DNA of 6,511 nucleotides, taken from the NCBI GenBank assembly GCA_016932965.1, contig JAFGBW010000268.1:1-6511 (forward strand), read 5' to 3'. The translations under genes were made by a program, and so were the position numbers. The notes under the pieces are model-generated. The model saw nothing but the letters and a program-made list of their open reading frames with translations. It made no database searches and was not told the origin of the DNA. Shown piece after piece: positions 1 to 5,256 of the stretch (its first letter is position 1; each line of letters starts with the position of its first letter). This stretch comes from Candidatus Auribacterota bacterium. Its GTDB lineage: Bacteria > Auribacterota > JAFGBW01.

Positions 1-498
1 AAAGGCAAAGATATTTACCGGAACAAGCTGCATTATGAAGAGCAGAGAATCAAAATGGAGAATGCATACGCAGCTATTAAAGGACTGCCAGCCCTGACCA
101 GGGACCTCTTTAAGTTGAAGGAATTGGTGAGTCAGCAAACCCGCTTGTTGACACGGCATAATGAAATGGGCAGCATTCTGCTTCTGGCCGATCACGCGAT
201 CGAAACAATTCCTCAATTAAAGCTCATATCCGTCACTCCGCATTCCAATCTGCTTTCAGAGCCTTTTACACTGGGGCAGAAAATCCGTGTTCATCTTTTT
301 CCTGTTTCCATAGAATTGTCCGGATCTTATCAGGATATCGCTTCATTCATGGACCGTTTGATGCACCAGGACAAACTGGTTCTTCTTAATCAGATCTTCA
401 TTAATAAACAAATCTCGGACCCGGACCATCTGTTTTGTGAAATGAATGTTTATTTTTTATTGAGCACATCAGGCCAGAAAGAAGGAATCCTTTCATGA
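1..498 (+). CDS. PilO/GspM-like inner-membrane platform protein, C-terminal part (5' partial)
   Basis: The frame is open from base 1 to the TGA at 496-498, giving about 165 residues. The Met at base 55 is probably internal because coding continues upstream of it, so the true start and the expected N-terminal membrane anchor lie left of the window. The first third is charged and helical, consistent with the periplasmic coiled coil of PilO-type proteins. The rest looks like the small alpha/beta domain of that family, with the stretch VSIELSGSYQDIASFMDRL followed by a strand-like VLLNQIFI, matching the usual PilO pattern of a 'GSY.d...F...L' helix and a following strand. PilO and GspM pair with PilN/GspL to form the inner-membrane alignment complex of type IV pili or type II secretion. 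The family call rests on pattern similarity. Which system it serves cannot be read here, since the preceding genes (PilM/PilN-like if canonical) are outside the window. The next gene overlaps its stop. Confidence 0.6.
   Translation, partial: KGKDIYRNKLHYEEQRIKMENAYAAIKGLPALTRDLFKLKELVSQQTRLLTRHNEMGSILLLADHAIETIPQLKLISVTPHSNLLSEPFTLGQKIRVHLFPVSIELSGSYQDIASFMDRLMHQDKLVLLNQIFINKQISDPDHLFCEMNVYFLLSTSGQKEGILS
482..486 (+). promoter_or_regulatory. Ribosome binding site for the 81-residue membrane protein
   Basis: AAGGA lies 8 bases before the ATG at 495, inside the end of the upstream PilO-like gene. This supports the 495 start and the 4-base ATGA overlap, a sign of translational coupling. Confidence 0.55.
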
Positions 499-740
499 CT
501 GATCAAAATAAAATAGCTCTTTTGGCATTGCTTTTGGTTCTGGTCATCGCGATCTGGACTAAACCGGCATATGAAAAAATACAGACGCCTCCGCAGACAG
601 CCGATGTCTTTCAGGTAACGGAAAAGGAATTGAGTTTTTCAGGCGCATCCAAGGAAGAAAAGCAGGAACAAATCAAAAACAAGATACTCGAACTGAAGAA
701 AACCGGAGAAGGCCCCTTCGGGGATTCCCCTTTCAGATAA
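495..740 (+). CDS. Small single-pass membrane protein, 81 aa, possibly a reduced PilP/GspB-like partner
   Basis: The ATG overlaps the stop of the PilO-like gene (ATGA) and is preceded by a good AAGGA. Residues about 7-21 form one hydrophobic helix (ALLALLLVLVIAIW), followed by a Pro-rich stretch (TPPQT) and a charged helix of Lys and Glu at about 52-70. The protein ends GEGPFGDSPFR. The predicted topology is N-terminus inside with a short periplasmic tail. I do not recognise a named family. A short membrane-anchored protein directly after a PilO-like gene sits where PilP or a GspB/GspC-like partner is often found, and the final 'DSPF' resembles the 'DPF' or 'NPF' motif near the domain start in that group. 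If so, the usual C-terminal beta domain is absent. That link is inference only. The next gene starts 9 bases after the TAA, so co-transcription is very likely. Confidence 0.7.
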   Translation: MTDQNKIALLALLLVLVIAIWTKPAYEKIQTPPQTADVFQVTEKELSFSGASKEEKQEQIKNKILELKKTGEGPFGDSPFR

Positions 741-749
741 GAACATTTC

Positions 750-1856
750 ATGAAAATTCTGATGTGTATAGCCGGGCTTTCCGCAGGCGGAGGTGAGGGG
801 CAGTTCCTGAAACTGGCCAAAGGCCTTCAGGATGCCGGACATGATGTGCGGATCCATGTTTTTGGAAGAAGGAAAGCCGTTCATTATCATGAAATTGAAC
901 AGTGGAATATTCCGCTTTATTTTTCTGAAATCCAACGCGGGGAAAAATGGAGGGCATTTTTTATCATTTTGAGAGACATCAAAAAAAACGTGGAGGATTT
1001 TCAGCCCCAGATCCTTTTCGGCACTCTTTTTATCGCAAGCTGTGCAGTACGTCTGGCTAAAATATTCAGATTCACAAAAGCACGGATCGTCTCGACTATC
1101 CGTACCGATTATCAAAAATGTTTTTCTCCGTGGTATAAATGCGTGGAATCCGTGCTTTGTTGCGTGAATGACGCCCTGGTGACCAATCATAAGCCGACGT
1201 ATGAGTTTTTCAGAACAAAGATAGGCAACAGAGCCGGATATATACCCAACGGCATTCCTGTTGAGAAGGGGGGGGCTTTCACGGATGACGGCGTCAAACC
1301 ATCCCTCACTGTGTTTTTGTCCGTCGGTCGCCTTGTAATGGAATATAAAAAACAGGATGTTCTTCTTTTTGCGCTAGCTGACTTGTGTAAAAGAAAGCCC
1401 TCCTGTCTTTGGAAATGTCTGATCCTGGGGGATGGAAAGGATAGAGATCATTTAGAAAAAATGATCCGGGAAATGAACCTTTGTGACCGGGTTGAGATCA
1501 GAAAATCGGTTGAAAATATACGGCCGTATTATCATGACGCAGATGCATTGGTGCATAATTCGGTTCTGGAAGGATGTCCCAATGCTGTCCTGGAAGCCAT
1601 GTGTATGGAAAAACCGGTGATCGCATCTGCTTATATAGGAAAATTGGGAATCATCATGGACGGAGAGAATGGCCTGGTCGCTCGTTCAGATGATGCAGAA
1701 TCTTTGGCAGACAAACTTTCCGAATTCATTGAAATGGAACAGGGACGGAGAATCCGAATGGGGAAAAATGCCAGGCTTTTTGTTCTTGAACACTTCTCTG
1801 AACAGACTATGATTAAGGCCCATATTAAGCTGTTTGAACATATATTGAAGATTTGA
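750..1856 (+). CDS. GT4-type (GT-B fold) family glycosyltransferase
   Basis: At 368 residues this is the normal length for a retaining GT4 enzyme transferring a sugar from an activated nucleotide donor, normally at the cytoplasmic face of the inner membrane. The N-terminal Rossmann-like half opens MKILMCIAGLSAGGGEGQFL, with the family's Gly-rich 'GG.E' loop at 13-16. IPNGI (165-169) marks the interdomain linker. The C-terminal half has SVGRL (191-195), LGDGKDRDHL (226-235) and the diagnostic EX7E motif, E274 to E282, in EGCPNAVLE. All expected catalytic landmarks are present, so it is probably active. Donor and acceptor cannot be deduced. It begins 9 bases after the upstream gene with no clear Shine-Dalgarno, implying coupling, and ends 3 bases before an O-antigen ligase/polymerase-like gene. 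An uninterrupted G8 run encodes residues 173-176, between the two domains. A WaaG-, WbpH- or PglA-like role is possible but not resolvable. Confidence 0.88.
   Translation: MKILMCIAGLSAGGGEGQFLKLAKGLQDAGHDVRIHVFGRRKAVHYHEIEQWNIPLYFSEIQRGEKWRAFFIILRDIKKNVEDFQPQILFGTLFIASCAVRLAKIFRFTKARIVSTIRTDYQKCFSPWYKCVESVLCCVNDALVTNHKPTYEFFRTKIGNRAGYIPNGIPVEKGGAFTDDGVKPSLTVFLSVGRLVMEYKKQDVLLFALADLCKRKPSCLWKCLILGDGKDRDHLEKMIREMNLCDRVEIRKSVENIRPYYHDADALVHNSVLEGCPNAVLEAMCMEKPVIASAYIGKLGIIMDGENGLVARSDDAESLADKLSEFIEMEQGRRIRMGKNARLFVLEHFSEQTMIKAHIKLFEHILKI
1268..1275 (+). repeat. G8 homopolymer inside the glycosyltransferase gene
   Basis: Eight consecutive G bases span codons K173 to A176. Reading by hand, one extra G leads to TGA within a few codons (about 179 residues), and one fewer leads to TAA about 20 codons later (about 195 residues). 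Both products lack the EX7E half. Whether the tract varies in the population is not visible from one sequence. Confidence 0.9.
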
Positions 1857-1859
1857 GTC

Positions 1860-3224
1860 ATGAATCAGATAAAGACGGATTCCGCTATTTCTTATGAGAA
1901 CTGGATCATCATCTGGTTTTTTATTCTGCTTTATGGCCCGTATGTCCCGTTGTTCAATGTCCCTGTCAGGCTGGATCATTTTTTAGTTCCGCTGGCTGGA
2001 CTGGTGTTGCTTTTTTATTCCGTTAAAAAAAGGGAAAATCCGGTTCCGTCTTATCTTTATCCTTTTTTGGGATTTATTCTGACAGGATTCATCTCGACTT
2101 TTTTTTCTGTTCGTACCGGTTTATTCCATGTCGAAACAGTTTCGTTTCTTGCCGATACAGAGGCCCACTTGAGAATCGTCATCATTGTTTTAGTATTCAG
2201 AACCCTGGTCCGGCAACAAAATATCGATTTGAAACGGATAGTTAAAATATTATTTCTGGCCGCCATTCCTCTTGCCATATTCGGGTTCCTTCAGATTGTG
2301 TTCCCCCGGAATGAGGATATATTGAAAATAGGCCCCTTTACCGAATGGTTGTATACCGGACGCCATAGCAGAATATCGGTGGTGGCAGCGTGTGTCGGAG
2401 TGAGGGCGGTATCCACTTTTTATCATCCTGGGAATTTTTCCCTTTTTTGCTGTCTGATTGTGATCCTGGCGCTTTTATCCGGGAAAAGTATCGGATTGAC
2501 ACAGAAGAAATTTTTTTCAGGGCTGATGTGCATCATGATCGGCTGGGGATCAGCGATATCTAAGGGATTTTTGGGAGGCGTATTCTTTTTAGCCCCGTAT
2601 CTATTGGTCAGGAAAAAATTCCTGCCTCTGAAGCAGCTGCTCCTTGCCCTTGTTTTCACCCTCTTGATCCTCAGCAAGGTTTCCCCCTATTCCATGCTTT
2701 GTTATAAAGGATATCTCATGCCCCAGAGTATGATTAGCTATTACAATATTTTTTTCGGGAGCCGTTTCGGTCACATTGAATTAAAAAAAACAGTCCCGGA
2801 CAACAATGAAAATGCATACGAGTCTGATGAGATATCGGACAAAGATCAAACAGCATTATTTATATTTAAAAGAGGGAATTTGAACGATTCAATAGACGTG
2901 TTTAAAAAGCATCCCCTAAGCGGATCGGGATATAGTACTAATGTCAAATCAGGGGATTCCATGATGATTCATATTCTGGTGAGGGGCGGATTACTGGGCA
3001 GTTTTCTTTTTATTATGTTTATCTTTATGTTTGCCAAAAAGATTTTTGACAATGGGAGGAAAAAAGAGGATTCCTCCCTTCATGAGTCCTGGATTGTCGC
3101 GGTGATTTTGTTTTCGATCATGGGAATTTTATTCCCGACCTTTGTTCAGGACCGCACATCGGACGTGTTCTGGACCCTTGGAGCACTCCTGGCCGAGGAG
3201 AAAAGTATGAAGGATGCGGTTTAG
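1860..3224 (+). CDS. O-antigen ligase/polymerase-like polytopic membrane protein (Wzy/WaaL superfamily)
   Basis: The 454-residue protein has many hydrophobic helices from about residue 16 to 272, a large hydrophilic, presumably periplasmic, loop at about 275-368, and further helices at about 370-440. This is the usual layout of the family. Landmarks are RAVSTFYHPGNFSLF (182-196), resembling the conserved 'R..gtf.hPn' helix start, and FKKHPLSGSGYST (348-360), the classic 'hPl.G.G' motif ending the large loop, with His351 where WaaL-type enzymes carry a functional His. IHILVRGGLLGSFLF (370-384) matches the family's following 'e.GllG' helix. Members either polymerise lipid-linked repeat units (Wzy) or transfer a lipid-linked glycan to lipid A core (WaaL) or to protein (PglL/TfpO type). 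Sequence alone does not separate these. It starts 3 bases after the glycosyltransferase stop with only a weak ribosome site, so it probably works on that enzyme's product. The loop is rich in Asp, Glu and Asn (about 311-330). No signs of truncation. Confidence 0.82.
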   Translation: MNQIKTDSAISYENWIIIWFFILLYGPYVPLFNVPVRLDHFLVPLAGLVLLFYSVKKRENPVPSYLYPFLGFILTGFISTFFSVRTGLFHVETVSFLADTEAHLRIVIIVLVFRTLVRQQNIDLKRIVKILFLAAIPLAIFGFLQIVFPRNEDILKIGPFTEWLYTGRHSRISVVAACVGVRAVSTFYHPGNFSLFCCLIVILALLSGKSIGLTQKKFFSGLMCIMIGWGSAISKGFLGGVFFLAPYLLVRKKFLPLKQLLLALVFTLLILSKVSPYSMLCYKGYLMPQSMISYYNIFFGSRFGHIELKKTVPDNNENAYESDEISDKDQTALFIFKRGNLNDSIDVFKKHPLSGSGYSTNVKSGDSMMIHILVRGGLLGSFLFIMFIFMFAKKIFDNGRKKEDSSLHESWIVAVILFSIMGILFPTFVQDRTSDVFWTLGALLAEEKSMKDAV

Positions 3225-3351
3225 ATTAGGGATTTTCGTGGTTTTTTTTAAAAAAAGATACCAATACCTGTAAACGTTTTTTTGTTCCTCCCTTGTGGAA
3301 CTGCTATGCCACGGAAAGGGTCGTGAATATAATCAGGGAGTTTTTAGCGCA
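3225..3351 (+). other. Spacer after the glycan operon, with a T8A7 run
   Basis: This 127-base gap separates the four-gene string from the small membrane protein. It holds eight T then seven A bases (3242-3256), a perfect 14-base AT palindrome within that, and a second T7 run (3277-3283). I found no GC-rich stem directly before either T run, so I do not call a Rho-independent terminator. TATAAT at 3328-3333 has no good -35 partner. Confidence 0.5.
3335..3340 (+). promoter_or_regulatory. Ribosome binding site that favours the ATG at 3352
   Basis: AGGGAG lies 11 bases before the ATG at 3352, slightly long but usable. The in-frame GTG at 3295 has no purine-rich site in front of it (TTCCTCCCTT precedes it), so the shorter start is preferred. 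Confidence 0.45.
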
Positions 3352-3711
3352 ATGATAGCGGCATTGAAATGGTTCTGGAGATTGTATTTTGTATACATGA
3401 CGCTCATGTTTTGCGTTCTTGTTTGCCCCTTTCAGGCGTCCACGCTTCCGGAATGGCTGGATCTGGCCATCATGATCCCTTCCTTGATCGGATTATTCGG
3501 TTATGTGTTTGACCGGAAAATTCTTTTCCCGGAGATATGGAAATTGTTTTTTGTTATTCTTGTTCTGTGGGATATCTATTTTCATTTTGTCATTGAATTG
3601 ACCTTGATTTCGGAATTAACTCCAAGAACCCTTGTTTTCCTTCTGACTCTTGTTCCGCTTTATATCGCCCTGTTTCATTACGGATTTTTAAGCGATCATA
3701 AGAAGAATTGA
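3352..3711 (+). CDS. Small four-helix integral membrane protein of unknown function
   Basis: The frame is open from a GTG at 3295 (138 residues). The ATG at 3352 gives 119 residues, follows AGGGAG, and puts a short positively charged N-terminus (MIAALKWFWR) just before the first helix, so I prefer it. Hydrophobic segments fall at about 10-25, 36-53, 62-80 and 92-112, joined by short loops, and the protein ends in a basic tail (SDHKKN). It is rich in Phe, Trp and Leu with few conserved-looking polar residues; candidates inside or near the membrane are D37, D54, D74, H78 and E82. I recognise no family. Small four-helix proteins of this sort can be transporter-like, GtrA-like or accessory subunits, but no motif supports any of these. 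The 127-base gap from the glycan operon leaves open whether it is co-transcribed. Membrane-protein codon structure and a plausible start make it a likely real gene. Confidence 0.65.
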   Translation: MIAALKWFWRLYFVYMTLMFCVLVCPFQASTLPEWLDLAIMIPSLIGLFGYVFDRKILFPEIWKLFFVILVLWDIYFHFVIELTLISELTPRTLVFLLTLVPLYIALFHYGFLSDHKKN

Positions 3712-3777
3712 AACTCTAAGACACCATTTTTGGAAATGATCAAGTAAATTATTTCACCCTGCGGGACACGGAGAAAG

Positions 3778-3802
3778 TCATCATGCCTATTCGGTATGAT
3801 GA
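3778..3802 (+). repeat. Hairpin, 10-bp stem with one G-T pair and 5-base loop
   Basis: TCATCATGCC (3778-3787) pairs with GGTATGATGA (3793-3802) around the loop TATTC, with one wobble pair. No T run follows, so it is not a standard terminator. It sits next to the left arm of the inverted-end element. Confidence 0.7.
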
Positions 3803-3840
3803 ATCTCAAATGACAAATTTCAAATCTCAAATTACAGGCG
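3802..3840 (+). repeat. Period-21 imperfect direct repeat
   Basis: AATCTCAAATGACA (3802-3815) recurs as AATCTCAAATTACA (3823-3836) exactly 21 bases later, 13 of 14 identical. Between the copies is AATTTCA, itself a near-variant of the motif. The copies lie inside the inverted-end element. Confidence 0.75.
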
Positions 3841-4008
3841 TTTCGCCCGCCTCCTCCGTGCTTTTCCGTGTCCGTGGTGAGCAAATATCATTTTATAACA
3901 AAAAATAATCCATGATTATGCAGCTTTGAATGGCTCATTAAAAGGCTGAATTGAACTGGACATTTCAAAATGGAGGGAATAAACTGGTTTCCATTATTCA
4001 TTCAATCC

Positions 4009-4017
4009 AAAAGGAGG
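4009..4017 (+). promoter_or_regulatory. Strong Shine-Dalgarno fixing the exported-protein start
   Basis: AAAAGGAGG ends 8 bases before the ATG at 4026 and is the best ribosome site in the window. It overrides the in-frame upstream TTG at 3951, which would add 25 residues in front of the signal peptide and has no such site. Confidence 0.85.
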
Positions 4018-4025
4018 CCGTTCCC

Positions 4026-5078
4026 ATGCAGTCAGTCATTCGAAGAGGGGTCTTTTTATCCTTGTTTTTTTTCTATTTGATCGTATCAGAGGCTATCTCT
4101 GAAACGGTTATCATTCATGAGTCACAGGGCGTTTTCAATTCCGAAGAGAGAGCCCCGATTTTCATGAAAGCGGAAGATCCTGCAGGAATTCGGACAGCCT
4201 ATTGTCTTTTCAGGTCCAAAGGAGAGGAGGATTTTTATATCCGGGAAATGGATCTCATCGAAGGGAATGAATATGCTACGGTTCTTCCAAAACCCTCCGA
4301 ATCCCTCATGGCAGTTGAATATATGTTTGAGGTGGAGAATAAACAAGGTCAGATCGTCAAGAGCCCCCTGTATGAATTACAGCGTTCCGGTTCAAGGGAT
4401 GAATTCACCCAGAAAGTCATTGATGAACTGAAAGAACGGATCAAATCCAAAATCAAGGACGCCCTGAAGAAAAAATTAACCGTTTTATTTAAGAAAAGCG
4501 TTGTGCCGAAAGCCATTCCCGGTTTTAAGGATGCCGTGCAGATCAAAAGCATAGCCGGAACGGCTTCGTCCGTGTCATCTGTTTCTGGAACTCAGACTGG
4601 CGGAGCTGCCGGAAGCGGATCAGCATCGGGGACTGGAATCAGCACCACGACCATGCTGGGAATCGCAGGCGGGGTTGCAGTAGTGGCTGCAGTGGCTGGC
4701 GGCGGCGGAGGTGGCGGAGGATCTTCTTCCTCTTCCGGTGGCGGCGGCGGAGGGGTGTCCACTTATTACGGCAGCTTGAACGGGAACTGGAGCGGACAAA
4801 GTGAAATGGGACCTGTTAACGGAAATTTTTCAGTGAACATTTCACAAACCGGATCGGTGTCAGGCACCTATTCCAGTTCGCAAACAGGATATTCCGGATC
4901 TATTAGTGGTTCCGTCGGAAATGACGGAGTGGTGAATTGGCAGGGATCAGGTGAGGCCGGAAACGGTACCTGGACAGGGAACATCACCAGAAACGGAAAC
5001 ACTCTTTCCGGTTCAGGGAATTGGACCCAGCCCTATGCCAGTGGAACCTGGTCAGGTAGCGGGCCCGCATCCAGTTAG
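4026..5078 (+). CDS. Exported multidomain surface-type protein with Gly/Ser linker and beta-rich C-terminal domain
   Basis: This 350-residue protein starts at the ATG after AAAAGGAGG. Residues 1-25 form a signal peptide (basic RR, hydrophobic FLSLFFFYLIV, likely cleavage near EAIS-ET). Residues about 27-117 look like an Ig/Fn3-type beta domain: strands around IFMKAEDPAGI, YCLFRSKG, YATVLPKP and VEYMFEVENKQGQ follow the common 'a.v.D..gi..a.lyyr..g....Y.a.ip.p...leY.i.a.n..G' pattern. Residues 124-160 form a basic amphipathic helix rich in Lys. A Ser/Gly/Thr stretch leads to a Gly/Ala-rich hydrophobic segment (about 207-224), then Gly8-Ser5-Gly6 (225-243). Residues 245-350 are polar and beta-rich with repeated GxWxG-like motifs (NGNWSG, NGTWTG, SGTWSG). 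Only one Cys (C60) is present and no catalytic motif is evident. It probably acts in the envelope or at the surface, the weak hydrophobic segment being either an anchor or a flexible spacer. I recognise no named family. Confidence 0.85.
   Translation: MQSVIRRGVFLSLFFFYLIVSEAISETVIIHESQGVFNSEERAPIFMKAEDPAGIRTAYCLFRSKGEEDFYIREMDLIEGNEYATVLPKPSESLMAVEYMFEVENKQGQIVKSPLYELQRSGSRDEFTQKVIDELKERIKSKIKDALKKKLTVLFKKSVVPKAIPGFKDAVQIKSIAGTASSVSSVSGTQTGGAAGSGSASGTGISTTTMLGIAGGVAVVAAVAGGGGGGGGSSSSSGGGGGGVSTYYGSLNGNWSGQSEMGPVNGNFSVNISQTGSVSGTYSSSQTGYSGSISGSVGNDGVVNWQGSGEAGNGTWTGNITRNGNTLSGSGNWTQPYASGTWSGSGPASS
4698..4754 (+). repeat. Glycine/serine codon tract (Gly8-Ser5-Gly6)
   Basis: Nineteen consecutive codons encode only Gly or Ser. 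The Gly codons mix GGC, GGA, GGT and GGG, and the Ser codons alternate TCT and TCC, so this is protein-level low complexity rather than a pure microsatellite, though GGCGGCGGC repeats occur. It probably forms a flexible linker between the hydrophobic segment and the C-terminal domain. In-frame length change by slippage would be tolerated. Confidence 0.9.
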
Positions 5079-5128
5079 AGAGGTAATAAAAAGTCCTGTT
5101 TGCGGGATGTCTTCTGGCTTACAAACTC

Positions 5129-5137
5129 TGTTATACT
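5129..5137 (+). promoter_or_regulatory. Candidate extended -10 promoter for the TolC-like gene
   Basis: TGTTATACT fits the extended -10 form TGnTATAAT with one mismatch. No good -35 is visible at 16-18 bases upstream. Transcription would start near 5144 and leave a leader of roughly 110 bases before the ATG at 5257. Location in the 178-base gap between two genes favours it, but it is a short-motif match only. Confidence 0.33.
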
Positions 5138-5256
5138 GATAGTGAGTATTCAAACCCGACAGGATCTTATCTGCCGGAAGAATGGTTTATTCTTTTGCAA
5201 TCGGTTAAAATAATGATTCACGTTCCGGCGGGTTTTTAGAAAATAACCGGTGATAA

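Larger units (their letters stand above)
3754..3880. repeat. MITE-like or REP-like element with imperfect inverted ends
   Basis: The left end at 3754-3777 contains TCACC then GGACACGGAGAAAG. The right end at 3861-3880, read on the other strand, contains TCACCACGGACACGGAAAAG. The arms therefore match over TCACC and over GGACACGGA.AAAG, with a few extra bases in the left arm. The right half also carries CTCCGTG beside CTTTTCCGTGTCCGTGGTGA, a short motif iterated with changes. Inside are a hairpin (3778-3802) and a period-21 direct repeat (3802-3840). From memory, 'CACCACGGACACGGA' and 'AAATTTCAAATCTCAAA' type sequences recur between genes in various deltaproteobacterial and planctomycete-like genomes. 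That recollection is not verified here. No transposase is present. Confidence 0.6.
3712..4025. other. 314-base gene-free stretch holding a structured repeat element
   Basis: No convincing gene lies here. The minus-strand reading frame at 3696-3884 is the translation of repeat sequence: its NLRFEICHLRF segment reflects the period-21 AAATCTCAA repeat. The left part (3712-3753) is plain AT-rich sequence, 3754-3880 is the inverted-end element described separately, and 3881-4025 is an AT-rich leader that should contain the promoter of the exported-protein gene. I found no good -35/-10 pair in it. Confidence 0.7.

Noticed and set aside
639-1190. 183-codon minus-strand open frame opposite the 81-residue gene and the glycosyltransferase
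   Set aside because: It lies antisense to two well-supported genes, spans their junction, and its translation shows no domain, signal or family resemblance.
3242-3283. T8A7 palindrome and following T7 run as a Rho-independent terminator
   Set aside because: No GC-rich stem directly precedes either T run; the only pairing is A-T between the runs.
3328-3333. Perfect TATAAT as a promoter for the small membrane protein
   Set aside because: No -35 match at 16-18 bases, no properly spaced TG extension, and the start point would fall at or past the ribosome site.
3295-3351. GTG start extending the small membrane protein by 19 residues
   Set aside because: The sequence before it is pyrimidine-rich, and the added residues are polar and unlike the rest; ATG 3352 has AGGGAG upstream.
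3696-3884. Minus-strand open frame of 62 codons in the intergenic stretch
   Set aside because: Its sequence is the translation of the repeat element, giving the reiterated NLRFEICHLRF; no ribosome site or protein-like features.
3951-4025. TTG start extending the exported protein by 25 residues
   Set aside because: The AAAAGGAGG site and ATG at 4026 give a standard signal peptide; the extension would bury it and has no ribosome site.
5059-5068. Perfect palindrome GCGGGCCCGC near the end of the exported-protein gene
   Set aside because: It is inside coding sequence for Ser-Gly-Pro codons, short, and isolated; no evidence of regulatory use.
5094-5107. Short hairpin TCCTG/CGGGA after the exported-protein stop as a terminator
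   Set aside because: Only five pairs including one G-T, and no T run follows.
4951-5139. 62-codon plus-strand open frame overlapping the end of the exported-protein gene
   Set aside because: It is an out-of-frame reading of the Gly/Ser/Thr-rich coding region, giving a Pro/Gly/Glu-rich string with no support.
5152-5235. AAACCCG and CGGGTTT as long-range inverted repeat before the TolC-like gene
   Set aside because: Seven-base arms more than 70 bases apart are expected by chance, and the intervening sequence does not extend the stem.
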